Assembly: GCF_001684965.1 (NCBI RefSeq)
Contig: NZ_MAYG01000023.1
Coordinates: forward strand, 1-64,000
Length of the DNA stretch: 64,000 nucleotides
Direction: 5' to 3'
Source: Chryseobacterium arthrosphaerae
GTDB taxonomy: Bacteria; Bacteroidota; Bacteroidia; Flavobacteriales; Weeksellaceae
Numbering within the stretch: position 1 is the stretch's first letter; each line of letters opens with the position of its first letter. The notes under the pieces are model-generated. The model saw only the letters and a program-made list of their open reading frames with translations, did not search any database and was not told the DNA's origin. Below are positions 51,535 through 61,500 of the stretch, piece by piece. A program made the position numbers and the translations under genes.

Positions 51535-52428
51535 TTACTGAAGAAGATTAAGGTCTTGCTGTACCAAGGAAAATTCTGTGTTGAAATTTTGTTTTTCAAA
51601 GAAATTTTTCAGCTCAAGAAGTCTTTTCTTATTGTCATAAGGTATACTGGAGTTCAGTTTTCTCTGACATAACGAACAGGCTCTTGCATAATGAAAATCG
51701 GTTTCAGTAAGGGAATTGGTTCCGTTCATCACACAATTGGCATTCAGGCAGTGGCTGATCCCAAACATATGCCCGATCTCGTGGGAACTGATTTTTATTA
51801 ATCTTAAAAAACTTGTATTGAAGTTAGAGTCTGTTAACGGGCCGCCGGCAAATCTGTACATCGAGGTAACGCCTACGCCGTCTTCATAAGAGGCAAGTCC
51901 AAAAACATAGTTCCATTCAGGTTGGGGAAAAAGATCTTTCTCTGTGATTCCCATCAATACAACAGCATCTTTGGGTTTTCGTCTGATCAGGATACTGTCT
52001 AATACATAGCCTGCCAATAGCTGCTCCTTGCCCTCATCAGCAGTTCTTCTTACATTTTCAGGGAAAATATCGTTGGTCAGTGCCGGAAGAATCTTCGTTT
52101 CCAGCTGAAAATATATTTTTAAATATTCCCTTGTGAGTTCTATTTCCTTTTGCTGAAGCTCATTGAACTGCCCTATCGGCTGAAGATAAATTGTATTTTT
52201 ATGGGGTTCCGGCTTAATTTTTTTTAATTTCCGGAAGTCTTCGAATTTCTGAAATTTTTCATCATGATTATACCTCCAGCTTCCGGGTTTGGGAGTGGTG
52301 GATAATTTTACATCATTGCTTGCTATCGTTTCAAAATAGGTCTTTTCCTTTTTCTGACATGAAAAAAAGAATACAGAGACTATGGCATAAAGAAGAGTCG
52401 GGATAAGATTATATTTTCCCGGGCTCAT
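51535..52428 (-). CDS. archaemetzincin-family metalloprotease, lipoprotein
   Basis: 297 aa from the ATG at 52428, opening a lipoprotein signal (lipobox FFFSC, Cys at about 24); an earlier ATG at 52455 lies within sixA. The zinc motif is HEIGHMFGISHC, followed by four residues to CVM, and a Met-turn, then CSLCQ, matching HExxHxxGxxHC-x4-C-x-M with the second Cys pair 16 residues on. Archaemetzincins are found in archaea and vertebrates and are scarce in bacteria. It overlaps the sixA gene by 20 nt. Confidence 0.9.
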   Translation of the reverse strand: MSPGKYNLIPTLLYAIVSVFFFSCQKKEKTYFETIASNDVKLSTTPKPGSWRYNHDEKFQKFEDFRKLKKIKPEPHKNTIYLQPIGQFNELQQKEIELTREYLKIYFQLETKILPALTNDIFPENVRRTADEGKEQLLAGYVLDSILIRRKPKDAVVLMGITEKDLFPQPEWNYVFGLASYEDGVGVTSMYRFAGGPLTDSNFNTSFLRLIKISSHEIGHMFGISHCLNANCVMNGTNSLTETDFHYARACSLCQRKLNSSIPYDNKKRLLELKNFFEKQNFNTEFSLVQQDLNLLQ

Positions 52429-52885
52429 AAAAGAATAGAAGTTTCTTTTTCGCACCGTCGAACTCGGACCATGAATTGCAGTCTACTTCAAAGCCGGCTA
52501 CTCCGCAGGTAGGAAAATGAAAAATATCTTCAGAAATGGAATTGGCAAAATTGGAGATCCCATTATTGTGGGAGAAAAAGGCCACTGAGTTCAGATTGTC
52601 ATCCAGGTCATAGATGACAGATTCAAAACTTCTTTCTGACGGATTATATAATTTTTGATCAGTAGAACAGTTCAGCTGATAAGTCTGATTAAAAATCTTG
52701 CAGGTATTAAGGGCACGCACTGCCGGGCTCGATACAAAATGATCGATGGAAATATTATTGTTTTTAAGGAATCTTGACATGTTCATAGCATCCTCCAAAC
52801 CTTTGTCTGCCAAGGGTCTGTCAAAGTCGTCGGTTTCTTCCGGCCAGTCGCTTTTTGCATGTCTAACGAGGATGAGTCTCTTCAT
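52409..52885 (-). CDS. SixA-type histidine phosphatase family protein
   Basis: 158 aa. Histidine phosphatase superfamily with the catalytic RHG-type motif LVRHAKSDW, the acidic SSPAVRALNT, and FSHNNGISNF for the second His. Length and RHAKSDW form match SixA, a phosphohistidine phosphatase that acts on PTS proteins. It is first in a pair with the archaemetzincin gene; coding regions overlap by 20 nt, which suggests coupling. Confidence 0.9.
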   Translation of the reverse strand: MKRLILVRHAKSDWPEETDDFDRPLADKGLEDAMNMSRFLKNNNISIDHFVSSPAVRALNTCKIFNQTYQLNCSTDQKLYNPSERSFESVIYDLDDNLNSVAFFSHNNGISNFANSISEDIFHFPTCGVAGFEVDCNSWSEFDGAKKKLLFFYEPGKI

Positions 52886-52985
52886 ATATCTGTTTTTTGG
52901 AAGATTAAAATTATAAAAAAAATAATGGAATAAAACATGATTTATATAAAAAAACTGCGTTATGAATAAAATCAGTAAATTTTAC

Positions 52986-52993
52986 TAAATTTG
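52986..52993 (+). promoter_or_regulatory. -7 box of the ruvX-def unit
   Basis: TAAATTTG lies 7 nt before the start codon, so the leader would be very short or absent. The -33 region is not clear. Confidence 0.4.
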
Positions 52994-53000
52994 CAGACTT

Positions 53001-53417
53001 ATGGGACAAATCCTTGCAATAGACTACGGAAAAGCCCGTTGTGGCATCGCTGTGACGGATGATATGCAGATTATAGCCAGTGGGCTGGAGACTGTGGATA
53101 ACCGTTTATTGATGGATTTTCTGAAAAAATATTTCAGTGAAAATAAGGTAGAGGAAGTTGTGATTGGGCTTCCCACAGATCTGAAAGGAAATGTTTCAGA
53201 AGTGGAAACCGATATTTTAAAATTCATTGAAGAATTTAAAAAAGAATTTTCGGATATTGCGGTCCACCGTTTTGATGAAAGATTTACATCCAAAATGGCC
53301 TCGTTTTTTATTTCACAGAGTGGGAAAAATAAGAAAAAGAGGCAGGAAAAAGGATTAATAGATAAAGTAAGTGCAACCATCATATTGCAGAATTTTTTAG
53401 AACAAAGATTAAGATGA
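53001..53417 (+). CDS. ruvX: Holliday junction resolvase RuvX (YqgF)
   Basis: 138 aa, an RNase H-like fold: ILAIDYGKARCGIAVTD (first Asp), VVIGLPTDLKGN, HRFDERFTSKMA (DERxTS), and KVSATIILQNFLE with the last Asp in LIDKVSA. YqgF is needed for 16S rRNA 5' end maturation and can resolve Holliday junctions. It overlaps the def gene by 4 nt (ATGA-type), so the two are translated together. Confidence 0.95.
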   Translation: MGQILAIDYGKARCGIAVTDDMQIIASGLETVDNRLLMDFLKKYFSENKVEEVVIGLPTDLKGNVSEVETDILKFIEEFKKEFSDIAVHRFDERFTSKMASFFISQSGKNKKKRQEKGLIDKVSATIILQNFLEQRLR

Positions 53418-53986
53418 TACTACCGATAAGAGCTTTTGGGGATCCTGTTTTGAGAAAAGTGGGAAAAGATATAGATAAAGATTACCCCGAATTACAGGAA
53501 CTGATAGATAATATGTTCGAAACGATGTACAGTGCAAACGGAATTGGTCTTGCTGCACCTCAGATCGGTTTGGATATCCGTCTGTTTGTAATAGATGTGA
53601 CACCTCTTGCAGAAGATGAGGATTATGAAGACATTAAAGATGAGCTGGCTGAATTTAAAAAAGTATTCATCAATGCCAGAATTCTTGAAGAATCCGGGGA
53701 AGAATGGAAGTTTAATGAAGGCTGCCTGTCTATTCCGGATGTGAGAGAAGATGTAAAAAGAAAGGGCACAATCGTTATTGAATATTATGACGAAAATTTT
53801 GTAAAACATACAGAAACTTTTTCCGATATTAGAGCCCGCGTAATTCAGCATGAATATGATCACATTGAAGGGATTCTGTTTACCGATCACCTGAGCGCTC
53901 TGAAGAAAAAGCTGGTAAAAGGTAAACTGACAAAGATCTCCCAGGGTGACGTAAACATCGGTTACAAAATGAGATTTCCAAAATAA
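53414..53986 (+). CDS. def: peptide deformylase
   Basis: 190 aa. Removes the formyl group from new proteins. Motif 1 is GIGLAAPQIG, motif 2 EGCLSIP (Cys ligand) and motif 3 QHEYDHIEG (HExxH). An acidic insertion (PLAEDEDYEDIKDEL) between motifs 1 and 2 is typical of Bacteroidota versions. Length is normal. It is translationally coupled to ruvX and followed after 75 nt by the DUF5606 gene. Confidence 0.97.
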   Translation: MILPIRAFGDPVLRKVGKDIDKDYPELQELIDNMFETMYSANGIGLAAPQIGLDIRLFVIDVTPLAEDEDYEDIKDELAEFKKVFINARILEESGEEWKFNEGCLSIPDVREDVKRKGTIVIEYYDENFVKHTETFSDIRARVIQHEYDHIEGILFTDHLSALKKKLVKGKLTKISQGDVNIGYKMRFPK

Positions 53987-54061
53987 TTTAAACAAGGACA
54001 AAAAGAGATAATAAAAAGCAAAAAGCCAGTGCTGATTGCAGAATTTACAAAAAATAAAATT

Positions 54062-54619
54062 ATGCTGTTAGAAAAAATAATTTCAATTTCTGGAAAACCA
54101 GGACTTTACAAATTAGTTTCTCAATTAAGAAACGGATTCATCATTGAAGATGTTACCAACAAGAAAAAAGTAAGCATTGGAAACTCAAGCCAGGTAAGCT
54201 TATTGGATAATATCGCAATGTTTACATTTGAAAAGGAAGTGCCTTTGTTCGAAGTTTTTGAAAATATTGCTAAAAACAACGACTATAAGGAAACGATTTC
54301 TCACAAATCTTCAGATGCAGAGCTGAAAGAGTTTATGTTAGCTTCTCTTCCTAACTATGATACTGAAAGAGTATATGCTTCTGATATCAAGAAATTGGCG
54401 CAGTGGTACAACATCCTTCAGAAAGCGGGATATATTACTCCTGAAAGCTTTGTGAAAGCAGAACCGGAAACGTTAGATGGTGAGCCTGCTGAAGAAGTAA
54501 GCATTGAAAAAGAAGCTAAAAAGGCAGCTCCGAAAGCAGAAAAACCTGCTGCACCAAAAGTAAAAGCTACTTCAGCTGCAAAATCAGCTCCTAAAAGTAC
54601 ACACAGAAAACAAGGATAA
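54062..54619 (+). CDS. DUF5606 family protein
   Basis: 185 aa from the ATG at 54062, matching the family start MLLEKIISISGKPGLYKL. The N-terminal domain (1-75) is a small beta fold (IEDVTNKKKVSIGNSSQVSL), the middle helical (VPLFEVFENIAKNNDYKET), and the tail is a low-complexity Lys/Ala/Pro run. The family is common in Bacteroidota and has no known activity. It usually lies after def, as here. A terminator follows. Confidence 0.9.
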   Translation: MLLEKIISISGKPGLYKLVSQLRNGFIIEDVTNKKKVSIGNSSQVSLLDNIAMFTFEKEVPLFEVFENIAKNNDYKETISHKSSDAELKEFMLASLPNYDTERVYASDIKKLAQWYNILQKAGYITPESFVKAEPETLDGEPAEEVSIEKEAKKAAPKAEKPAAPKVKATSAAKSAPKSTHRKQG

Positions 54620-54640
54620 TTCATTTTTGAATTGAAATAT

Positions 54641-54680
54641 AAAGCCCTGTCAGTACACTACTGACAGGGCTTTTTGCTTT
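54641..54680 (+). terminator. terminator after the DUF5606 gene
   Basis: A 15-bp stem AAAGCCCTGTCAGT / ACTGACAGGGCTTT with a 5-nt loop and T tail. Confidence 0.93.
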
Positions 54681-54810
54681 TAAGGAGATGGAGATATCAG
54701 TAGCAGCGATTAAGGAAATTTCTGTAAAGATCAAATTTCGACTTTATCTTTAAACGGTAAACATTAAACACGAATCCTGCAACCCACACCCACAACTTTC
54801 ATCTCCAACG

Positions 54811-54843
54811 TTTGCAGTAGTGCCAAAATAACCCTTACATTTG
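54811..54843 (+). promoter_or_regulatory. full-consensus promoter of mazG
   Basis: TTTG (54811-54814), 21 nt, TACATTTG (54836-54843). The predicted transcript start near 54850 favours the ATG at 54869 over one at 54851. Confidence 0.75.
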
Positions 54844-54868
54844 TATAACATTGAATTTCCCATTACTT

Positions 54869-55636
54869 ATGAATACGAAACAGGAAAAGCTGGAAGCTTT
54901 CGGAAGGTTACTGGATATTATGGATGATTTGCGTGAAAAATGTCCATGGGATCAGAAACAGACTTTACAATCCCTTCGTCATCTTACCCTTGAAGAAACC
55001 TATGAGCTTTCTGATGCTATTTTACAGGAAGACCTTCTGGAAATAAAGAAAGAGTTGGGAGATGTCCTGCTTCATTTGGTTTTCTATGCTAAAATCGGCT
55101 CTGAGAAAGAAAGCTTTGATATTGCAGACGTGATCAATTCTCTCAACGAAAAGCTGATTTTCCGTCATCCCCATATCTACGGAGATACGGAAGTGAAAGA
55201 TGAAGAGGAAGTAAAGCAGAATTGGGAAAAACTGAAACTGAAAGAAGGCAATAAATCTATTCTGGGAGGCGTACCCAAAAGTTTGCCCAGTCTGGTGAAG
55301 GCTTACAGAATTCAGGATAAAGTGAAAGGAATTGGTTTTGAATTCCATGATGCGGAGGATGCCTGGAAAAAGGTAGATGAAGAAATTCAGGAGTTTCACG
55401 AAGAAACGGATCCGGAGAAAAAAGAGCAGGAGCTGGGAGATGTATTTTTCTCATTAATTAACTATGCACGGATATCGGGGATTAATCCGGACTCTGCACT
55501 GGAAAGAACCAATCTGAAGTTTATTTCAAGATTCCAGAAGATGGAAAAACTTGCAGATGAGCAGAACCTGAAGCTTGCAGAGATGTCTCTTGAGGAGATG
55601 GATGTTCTTTGGGAAAAGGCCAAAAAGCTTCAGTAA
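54869..55636 (+). CDS. mazG: nucleoside triphosphate pyrophosphohydrolase MazG
   Basis: 255 aa from the ATG at 54869. Hydrolyses NTPs to NMP and pyrophosphate, cleaning odd nucleotides. Two MazG domains: the first with CPWDQKQTLQSLRHLTLEET (EExxE helix) and DLLEIKKELGDVLLHL, the second with KKVDEEIQEFHEETDPEKKE and LGDVFFSLINYARISG. Both metal sites look intact. Monocistronic, with a strong promoter. Confidence 0.95.
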   Translation: MNTKQEKLEAFGRLLDIMDDLREKCPWDQKQTLQSLRHLTLEETYELSDAILQEDLLEIKKELGDVLLHLVFYAKIGSEKESFDIADVINSLNEKLIFRHPHIYGDTEVKDEEEVKQNWEKLKLKEGNKSILGGVPKSLPSLVKAYRIQDKVKGIGFEFHDAEDAWKKVDEEIQEFHEETDPEKKEQELGDVFFSLINYARISGINPDSALERTNLKFISRFQKMEKLADEQNLKLAEMSLEEMDVLWEKAKKLQ

Positions 55637-55690
55637 TCCCGGCTGGAATGATTAATGCTATTTATGTTCATAAAAAAAATAAAAATAAAT

Positions 55691-56563
55691 ATGTTACGCT
55701 TTCTTATGTTACCCGCTTTGTTTTTACTGAGCTGCAATCCAAAAGCTCAGAATTCACCTCCTAAAGAGGATGAATTGAAAGTAGAGTTTACACTGCCCAA
55801 AAAACTGAAAGAAGTTTCAGGAATTACACTTTCCAAGGATAAGAAAACCATCTGGGTGATCGAAGACAGAGGTAATAAAAATGCTGTGTACGGCCTTAAT
55901 GAGAGTGGTCAGATGGTGGCCAAAGTACCGGTTGAAAATAGTGAAAACACAGATTGGGAAGACATTATATCAGATCCTCAGGGAAATATCTACATCGGGG
56001 ATTTTGGAAATAATAATAACGACCGGAAGGATCTTGCTATTTTAAAGACAGATCTGAAAGATATTACCCAAACGACAACGAAGGTGATCCAGACTACCAG
56101 ATTTCATTATCAGGGTCAAACGGAGTTTCCACCGAAAAAATCCAATTTACTTTACGACTGTGAAGGTTTTGTAGAAATGGACGGTAATTTCTATCTTTTT
56201 ACAAAAAACAGAAGCAAAGGGTTTGACGGGACTTTCCTGGTGTTTAAAGTTCCCAACAGAGAAGGAGATTTTGAAGCAAAATTAATAGGAACCCTAAAGC
56301 TTCAGGGAGGCTATAACGATGCGGCTATTACATCGGCAACCATCAACAGTACGAAAGATAAGATTGTATTGCTGACGCATAAAAATATTCATGTTCTTAC
56401 CGGATTTACCGCTGATGACTTCAATGCTGCCAAGATTCAGAAAATTTCCCTGAACCATAATTCTCAGAAAGAAGCTATTGTTTTTCATGATGATAAAACA
56501 TTGCTGATTGCAGATGAGAAAGATAAAAGCGAAGGAGGAAACGTATATAAATTTTCTTTTTAG
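55691..56563 (+). CDS. lipoprotein with a beta-propeller-like domain, function unknown
   Basis: 290 aa from the ATG at 55691, giving a lipoprotein signal (MLPALFLLSC). Earlier ATGs would add charged residues before it. The mature protein repeats short beta-rich blades (LSKDKKTIWVIEDRG, IYIGDFGNNNNDRKDLAIL, NFYLFTKNRSKGFDGTFL), compatible with a small propeller of SdiA-regulated or esterase-like type. An outer-membrane-anchored sensor or enzyme is possible. The 56601 gene follows after 37 nt. Confidence 0.68.
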   Translation: MLRFLMLPALFLLSCNPKAQNSPPKEDELKVEFTLPKKLKEVSGITLSKDKKTIWVIEDRGNKNAVYGLNESGQMVAKVPVENSENTDWEDIISDPQGNIYIGDFGNNNNDRKDLAILKTDLKDITQTTTKVIQTTRFHYQGQTEFPPKKSNLLYDCEGFVEMDGNFYLFTKNRSKGFDGTFLVFKVPNREGDFEAKLIGTLKLQGGYNDAAITSATINSTKDKIVLLTHKNIHVLTGFTADDFNAAKIQKISLNHNSQKEAIVFHDDKTLLIADEKDKSEGGNVYKFSF

Positions 56564-56600
56564 GAGCTATATTCTTATTTTCGCAGTCGATTAAATGACT

Positions 56601-57413
56601 ATGAAAAAATTATTTTATATTGTATTTGCACTCAGCTTATTTTCATGCAGTACAGATAATGATGCAACAGAGAATTCTCAGGCAGATTTAGAACCTGATA
56701 AAGGATATATTTTTGAAATGGACCTTCGTTCTGTAATGCCCAGCCCGGAAAAATATTACCGGTTTAGCTATGAAAGCGGACGCTTAAAAAGTATGCTTGG
56801 GAGATCTTATCACCATTCAAGTATAGGAAGTGTTTTTCATCCTGATGTACTTACACTATTTACATATTCCAATAATAAGGTACAAATAGATTATTTAGGA
56901 CCTGAAGGCAGTGAAGTTTATAGAACAGCCTATTATTTGATGGAAAATAACAGACCTGTCAAAGAAGAAATATATGATAATTATACTAAATATCCTTCTT
57001 ATCTGGTAACATCAAAAACTTATACATACGAAAATAATAAAATAAAAATATACCAAAAAAGAGGAGGAGTAGAATATTACACCACGTACTTTTTTGACAG
57101 CCAACAGAATCTTACTAAGAGTGAAATATTACAAAAGGCGGGTGGTATTGATGAAAAAGTTACCACTACCACATATTCTGACTTTGATAATGCTAAAAAC
57201 CCATTCAAAAAACTCTATCTGATTAACGATGATTTTTATGAAAAAGGTTTGTCCACAAATAATTTCAGGACTAAGGAAACGGTAAGTCAATATCTGCCCA
57301 CTCCTGCCAATGGTAATACGAACTATCCACCGGGATATGCAAAGGATCAATGGTCTTACAATTACGATTCCAATGGCCAGATATTATTATATTATCCACT
57401 TAAAAAGCTGTAA
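56601..57413 (+). CDS. lipoprotein of unknown function
   Basis: 270 aa from the ATG at 56601, with lipobox FALSLFSC (Cys at about 15). The mature chain is beta-rich, with repeated YRFSYESGRLKSM-like and YTYENNKIKIYQKRG-like strands, such as occur in YD/RHS-type and flavobacterial DUF4595-like repeats. Only this general shape is seen. It lies 37 nt downstream of the previous lipoprotein gene and is followed by a hairpin. Confidence 0.65.
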   Translation: MKKLFYIVFALSLFSCSTDNDATENSQADLEPDKGYIFEMDLRSVMPSPEKYYRFSYESGRLKSMLGRSYHHSSIGSVFHPDVLTLFTYSNNKVQIDYLGPEGSEVYRTAYYLMENNRPVKEEIYDNYTKYPSYLVTSKTYTYENNKIKIYQKRGGVEYYTTYFFDSQQNLTKSEILQKAGGIDEKVTTTTYSDFDNAKNPFKKLYLINDDFYEKGLSTNNFRTKETVSQYLPTPANGNTNYPPGYAKDQWSYNYDSNGQILLYYPLKKL

Positions 57414-57419
57414 TAAATC

Positions 57420-57455
57420 AAAATCCACAGAGCATATCTGTGGATTTTTTTAATA
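57420..57455 (+). terminator. terminator after the lipoprotein pair
   Basis: A 10-bp stem AAATCCACAG / CTGTGGATTT with a 7-nt loop and six T residues. Confidence 0.9.
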
Positions 57456-57490
57456 ATAGAGTAGAAATTGAAAATGATTAATTTATTGTA

Positions 57491-58210
57491 TTACGGAGTA
57501 AGATAAGATATATGAATATTGCCGCTTGACAACCTGAAATCCTGGGTATATCGGCAGCGTATCCTGAATGTATCACCTGCATTAAAGAAATTGATAGAGG
57601 ACAGATTATGATTGAGCCCTGTGGTACGTTCACCGTGTCCTGTGGAAATTCCGGCTAAAGTAGTGAGTGTCGGTGAAACCCTTTGAATATAAGAGTTGGC
57701 CGTTCCTGCCGTTTGTCCGGTGGGATTTAAATTCAGATCATAGGTCACGTAAGGAACAATATTGTAGAATCCGGGTTTAACCACTGTGAAAAGTCCTGTA
57801 GAGGAGTTATAGGTTAAATAAGCCGTATCAATTTTATTGCTCACATTAAAGATGTAGGTTTGGGAATAGTCTTCATGAGTACTGACCGGAGTGCTGTGGG
57901 TACCGGTATAGCTTCCGCTGGCCGGGCTGATGTTATTTTTGTTGCCCACATAGATCACTTTTAAAAAGTTCTCTGATTCAATACTTTTCCATACCGGTGC
58001 ATTTCCGGTTCCGTTTGACATTAAAAATTCGCCCTTATTACCTGAATATCCTTTTGATTGTGCATCACCCCCTACATTCAGGTCCTTTACCACCTGAAGG
58101 GAGCCGTTGACATGAAGAGTATTTTGAGGTGTGGGAGTTTTTATCCCTACTTGGGCATGTAGACTTATAAACATGACAGATAATGCCATATATAACAGCT
58201 TCTTTTTCAT
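57491..58210 (-). CDS. secreted protein with a C1q/TNF-like C-terminal domain (tentative)
   Basis: 239 aa with a signal peptide ending SLHAQ (about 20). The start VGIKTPTPQNTLHVNGSLQV is the stalk-like opening shared by many Flavobacteriia surface proteins and phage-tail-like adhesins. The second half (YIFNVSNKIDTAYLTYNSST, VKPGFYNIVPYVTYDL, INFFNAGDTFRIRCRYTQDF) has the strand order of a C1q/TNF jelly roll. A surface adhesin or structural protein is plausible. Confidence 0.6.
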   Translation of the reverse strand: MKKKLLYMALSVMFISLHAQVGIKTPTPQNTLHVNGSLQVVKDLNVGGDAQSKGYSGNKGEFLMSNGTGNAPVWKSIESENFLKVIYVGNKNNISPASGSYTGTHSTPVSTHEDYSQTYIFNVSNKIDTAYLTYNSSTGLFTVVKPGFYNIVPYVTYDLNLNPTGQTAGTANSYIQRVSPTLTTLAGISTGHGERTTGLNHNLSSINFFNAGDTFRIRCRYTQDFRLSSGNIHISYLTP

Positions 58211-58280
58211 TCAATTGTAGATTTGTTTTGTTTGTTGGGGCAAATATAGAATGTTTTTTAAATGTCTGTTTTTTAATGAA

Positions 58281-58312
58281 TTGACAAACATATTGAGCAA
58301 TTTATATATTTG
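58281..58312 (+). promoter_or_regulatory. full-consensus promoter with no gene downstream
   Basis: TTG (58281-58283), 21 nt, TATATTTG (58305-58312). No + strand gene follows until 62287; a hairpin (58327-58356) lies directly downstream. Confidence 0.5.
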
Positions 58313-58318
58313 ATCTAC

Positions 58319-58365
58319 AGGTATAAAAATATGGCCCTTATTTAAAAGCCATATTTGTTTTATTG
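58319..58365 (+). ncRNA. candidate very short RNA or promoter-attenuator unit
   Basis: The promoter at 58281-58312 would start a transcript near 58319. A 9-bp hairpin AAATATGGC / GCCATATTT (58327-58335 with 58348-58356) followed by GTTTTATT would end it after about 45 nt. The hairpin also has T residues on its minus side. Expression is not demonstrated. Confidence 0.3.
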
Positions 58366-58486
58366 GTGAAAATATGAATCAAAAAATTAGAATTATTAAT
58401 TTTATTTTAAATTACATTTTTTTAATAGTTAATTCTTTTTGCTGTTGTAATGTTTTGATTTTTAATGTTTTATAACTAATTTATTG

Positions 58487-58521
58487 AAAATAATTCTAAT
58501 GTATAAAATTAGAATTATTTT
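58487..58521 (-). terminator. terminator of the 1238-aa phosphoesterase gene
   Basis: A 14-bp perfect stem (58487-58500 with 58508-58521, ATTAGAATTATTTT on the right arm) 23 nt past the stop. The 12-mer ATTAGAATTATT also occurs at 58386-58397. Confidence 0.75.
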
Positions 58522-58543
58522 GTCTTTTTAAAACCTGCATTAT

Positions 58544-61500
58544 TTAGAATTTCATCCCGATTCCTGCAGAAACCCTTCCTCCGTCTGCACCGTAGAAATA
58601 GTTCAGACGTGCAGACATCATTTCTACGATACTCAGCCAGACTCCGGCACCGGCAGACTGATGCCATTTTCTGGAATTTTCATTGTCATTCCATACACGG
58701 CCAATGTCGTAGCCGATAAGAATTCCCATATTGGCAGGCACAATGTTGTTTCTTATTCTGCCGAAATCCCATCGTATTTCTGAGTTATTGATAAAGTAGG
58801 ATCTTCCGGAGAATCTCTCGTTCCTGAAGGCTCTCATTCCGTTATTTCCTCCAATAGCAGCAGCCTGATAGAATTCGAAATGATTATTGTTGATCCACAT
58901 CACGTTGCTGGAATTGGCAAAAACAAAATTTCCCTTTTTGTCAATTCTGTGATCAATGGCTAATCTACCTTTTAAAGTCAGGAAATTTCTGTTGAAATCT
59001 GACAGGGTAGCTTTCCAGTTGGCATTCAGCATAAACTCCAGTCCAAGAGTAGGGAAGGCTGCATTGTCTGCATTTTTATAGCCAAAAGTATAATTGGCTC
59101 CCACAAACTGCTGGCTGTTGAATACTTCCGGACTTACATCCGGAGACAGGTTGATGAATCTGCCTTCTTTTCTCTGTACCTTATTGTCTTCAAAAGTAAG
59201 CTGGATCTGATGGCTGAGGTTCATCCAGCTCTTTTTAGCAATGGATGGTGCAAAACTGAATTTCGAAATTCTTGCCCTGTTGTATTCTCTTTCCGTATTT
59301 TCTTTGTCATACGGGCTTTCATTAGACAGCCCAAAGAAATTCTGGGAAAACCTTGGCGTGGTATAGAAGGCATCTAAATTAAGGTCCCATCCGGAAATAG
59401 CTTTCTTGAAAATTCCTTTATATTCTACACTGAAACCTGCTGTAGCCGTATAAAAATTGGTTTTTAAGCTATGTCTCTGTGTAAAAGGATCACGGATAAA
59501 ATTATTCACCGTGTAATTAGCCAGTACGCCAATGATCACTCCGTCATCCGGGTTGTAATCTACATTAGGGTAACCGGCAAAAGCACTGTATTTCGGATGT
59601 TTGTAATTGTATGAATTGATATCATAATCATCGGTAATGTTCTTCGTAGCATTACCTGCGTTATAAGTATTCTTCTGCGATTTAAAATCATAGATCTTTA
59701 CCTTTCTTCCGTCGGCTACATTATACGTATCATGATTATATCCGCCTATCAGCCTGATGGTCATTTTAGGATTTCCCGTACCCACTACCTCATAGATATC
59801 ATCGTCCTCCAGCCCGTAGATCCATAATTCTTTTGTTTTTGAATCATGGTAGGTTTTCTCAAAAACAAGTTCATTCTGATCTTTATTTTTACCTAATTTA
59901 TATTGCTGCACCTGTACAGAATGTCCGTTTTTGGTAATGACAAATCTATCCGGGTTCACTGTTCCTGCTAAAGGAACTTTTTTCTGCAATACATCATAAT
60001 ACTGAGACGCATATCCCTGGAGTTTGGTTTTGCGGATTTTCAGTTTTCTCTGGATATCATCTATTGTTTCATCCTGTACTTCTTTCGGAAGATTATGGAA
60101 GGCATCATCAATATCGGCATCCGTTAAATGCTCCTGAATGTATTTGGCCTGTGTCTCCCAGTCTTCCTGGGTTGCTCCTTTCAGAAAGACAAGATCCATA
60201 GGATAGGGCTCCATTGCAAGCCATTTGACACTGCTGATATCTTCTGTAAAGGTTTTCATATGACGGATTGCAGGAACGTTCATAATAATTTTAAAAGCAG
60301 CACCGTCATATTTACTGAAAGCCTGATCCCGGTCTTTAGGAATAGGCTTGTAGATGATCCTGTCTCCCACTTCATATTCTGCCCATTTCCACTGATCGGA
60401 ATGTCTGTCCCAGTCACCGATCAGCATATCAAAAACCCTTGCCCTGATGTAGGATTCTTTATCTACCGAATATTTGTTGCTTTTGGAAAGATTCTTCAGA
60501 ACATCATCTGTTGAAACAATATCTTTGGCATTGTCTAATGAGGCTAATGTTTTAGGATCAGAAGAAAAACGTTCTTCAATCATATACATTTCGTCACCAT
60601 AGTTTTCGTTATATCTTCCTAAAGCCTGCTGTTTGGGAATAAAATATAATTTCGGATTGCTATGGAAAATATTCAGCTTTTCTGACATATTCCCGATGGT
60701 AAATGGAGTGAACGGATGATTGGTAGTATAAAAATCCAATAAGAATTTTTCCGGAAACGTATCGGTCAGTTCTTCTCCCAATGTACTTTTCTGGAAAGCC
60801 ATGTTGTTCAGGAAACGGATGGCACTTTTTTTCACGCCCCGCATTACGAATTCCTGTCCGTCAGCTGCTTTAAGCCTTAAGCTGTTAGACTGGTTTCCTC
60901 CTCCTTCTCTGAAAGGGACATAGCCGCCATTCAGTTCAGAAAGGTTGGCCGTAGGTGCTTCAATAGGAATTCCGTAATATTTTCTGTAGTGGTCTCCCCA
61001 GAGCCAGCGGTAAAATTTCCCTTTCTGGGTAAGCTGTACCGGATAAATGGTAGAAGAGAATGTAGCCGGAAAAGAATTGGGAAAATTATTCACAAATACA
61101 TCCGGTTTCGATATCACTGAAATATGGGTGAGTTTTTGAAGCTGAGCATCTTTTGTGGAAAAATATTCAACATCCGTACTCTGGTCTTTTCTGAAATTTA
61201 AAACAGCAAATCCGCTGCCACCGTACGAAAAGTCTGTTTTTTCAATTATAGTGGACGGGTCAACTTTAGATCCGGCTCCGCTGATGATCTGCCTCAGATT
61301 TCCATCTTCATGATATTGTAAATTATGGTCATGTCCGGACACGAAAATAATATTTTCCTTATCCTGAACAATACTTTTCAGCCTGTTGGCGAGGTCTGCA
61401 TAATGCCGGTTGTTGATATCTGCGGGGCTTGCGCCTGATGAACTTCTCAACACATTCAGAAAGCTTGCTACAACGGGAACAGGAACCTTACTGTTGAAAG

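Noticed and set aside
54651-54700. Possible riboswitch between the DUF5606 gene and mazG
   Set aside because: The only structure is a simple terminator hairpin; the remaining sequence is short and holds the mazG promoter.
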